From NCBI GenBank assembly GCA_044375915.1, contig JBILLU010000080.1:1-13975 (forward strand): DNA of 13,975 nt, read 5' to 3'. This DNA comes from JAFEBO01 sp044375915. Lineage in GTDB: Bacteria; Planctomycetota; Phycisphaerae; Phycisphaerales; UBA1924. A program made the translations under genes and the position numbers. The notes under the pieces are model-generated. The model was not told the DNA's origin, made no database searches, and saw nothing but the letters and a program-made list of their open reading frames with translations. Below, one piece after another: positions 13,811-13,975 of this stretch. The number at the start of each line of letters is the position of its first letter. The first letter of the stretch is position 1.

Positions 13811-13975
13811 ATGAGCAGGCAAGTCGGGTCGGAGGTGTCTCGCACCGGCGGTCGCACGCGCGCGCCACGCGAGACGGTTCCCAGTCGCGTGCTAATCCTC
13901 GGCGTCATCGCGGGTCTCGCCGCGTTCGCCGGCTCGGCGAGCGCGGGATCGCGATCGTCGTTCTCGTTTTCAGTC
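13811..13975 (+). CDS. Exported protein of unknown function, N-terminal part only
   Basis: An ATG at 13811 opens a frame of 55 codons that runs off the right edge. After a basic n-region of about 26 residues (Arg-rich, no twin-arginine motif) comes a hydrophobic segment VLILGVIAGLAAFAGSASA with a clean signal-peptidase site (ASA before GSRSS). Secretion is therefore likely. An in-frame GTG at 13889, right at the hydrophobic segment, would remove the basic residues and is less likely. No ribosome site precedes the ATG. The mature part seen (GSRSSFSFSV) is too short to name. It is divergent from marR across a long regulatory region. Confidence 0.6.
   Translation, partial: MSRQVGSEVSRTGGRTRAPRETVPSRVLILGVIAGLAAFAGSASAGSRSSFSFSV

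Noticed and set aside
13657..13908. 83-codon minus-strand frame near the right edge
   Set aside because: It overlaps the signal-peptide gene on the other strand and the AT-rich regulatory stretch, with no motif and no ribosome site.

Overview
The window is GC-rich and reads as a chromosomal segment of a planctomycete, probably of the Phycisphaerae/Phycisphaerales. The main support is a secreted protein ending in two dockerin/EF-hand-like repeats (C-x-DLNNDS..DDLDFQIF type). Further support comes from a planctomycete-style right-handed beta-helix protein with the ending GPWANITY, many exported proteins, and a REP-like repeat with a GGGTGCCAC head. The assignment is inference; no rRNA or other marker gene is present. 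Nine complete genes and two edge-truncated genes are supported.

Left part (1-4421), secreted and envelope functions. Two tandem minus-strand TlpA/ResA-like thioredoxin-fold genes (the first cut by the window edge) are separated by a strong hairpin terminator. Diverging from them is a plus-strand secreted beta-helix protein with a cysteine ladder. Next comes a small secreted protein built from four xAWxENxGWIN repeats and two dockerin-like repeats. The stretches 2833-3216 and 3922-4421 contain no convincing gene; the second holds a run of 11 cytosines.

Middle (4422-10907), plus strand. The first gene is a large exported serine hydrolase of the class C beta-lactamase/PBP4 family, fused to an N-terminal beta-rich domain and a C-terminal DUF3471-like part. 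A 100-bp inverted pair of REP-like hairpins follows, then an exported oligopeptidase B (S9 family). Close behind it is an atypical pyruvate kinase with an extra helical N-terminus, no C-terminal domain and a Lys in place of the Glu that marks K+-dependent enzymes.

Right part (10926-13600), minus strand: a compact cassette in two translationally coupled pairs. They are marR plus a flavodoxin/quinone reductase (ATGA overlap), then a VOC-family dioxygenase-like protein plus a pirin (TGATG overlap). Such sets are used in quinone/catechol stress responses (compare MhqR, YodB and CatR regulons of Bacillus). A textbook promoter (TTGACA, 17 nt, TATCGT) precedes marR. A 17-bp near-perfect palindrome lies across its -10 box, the expected place for MarR autorepression. 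A weaker related palindrome precedes the VOC gene.

Right edge: the start of another exported protein on the plus strand (13811 to edge), divergent from marR. Two genes (the repeat/dockerin protein and oligopeptidase B) lack a ribosome binding site and have a -10-like box exactly 7 nt before the ATG, which suggests leaderless transcripts.
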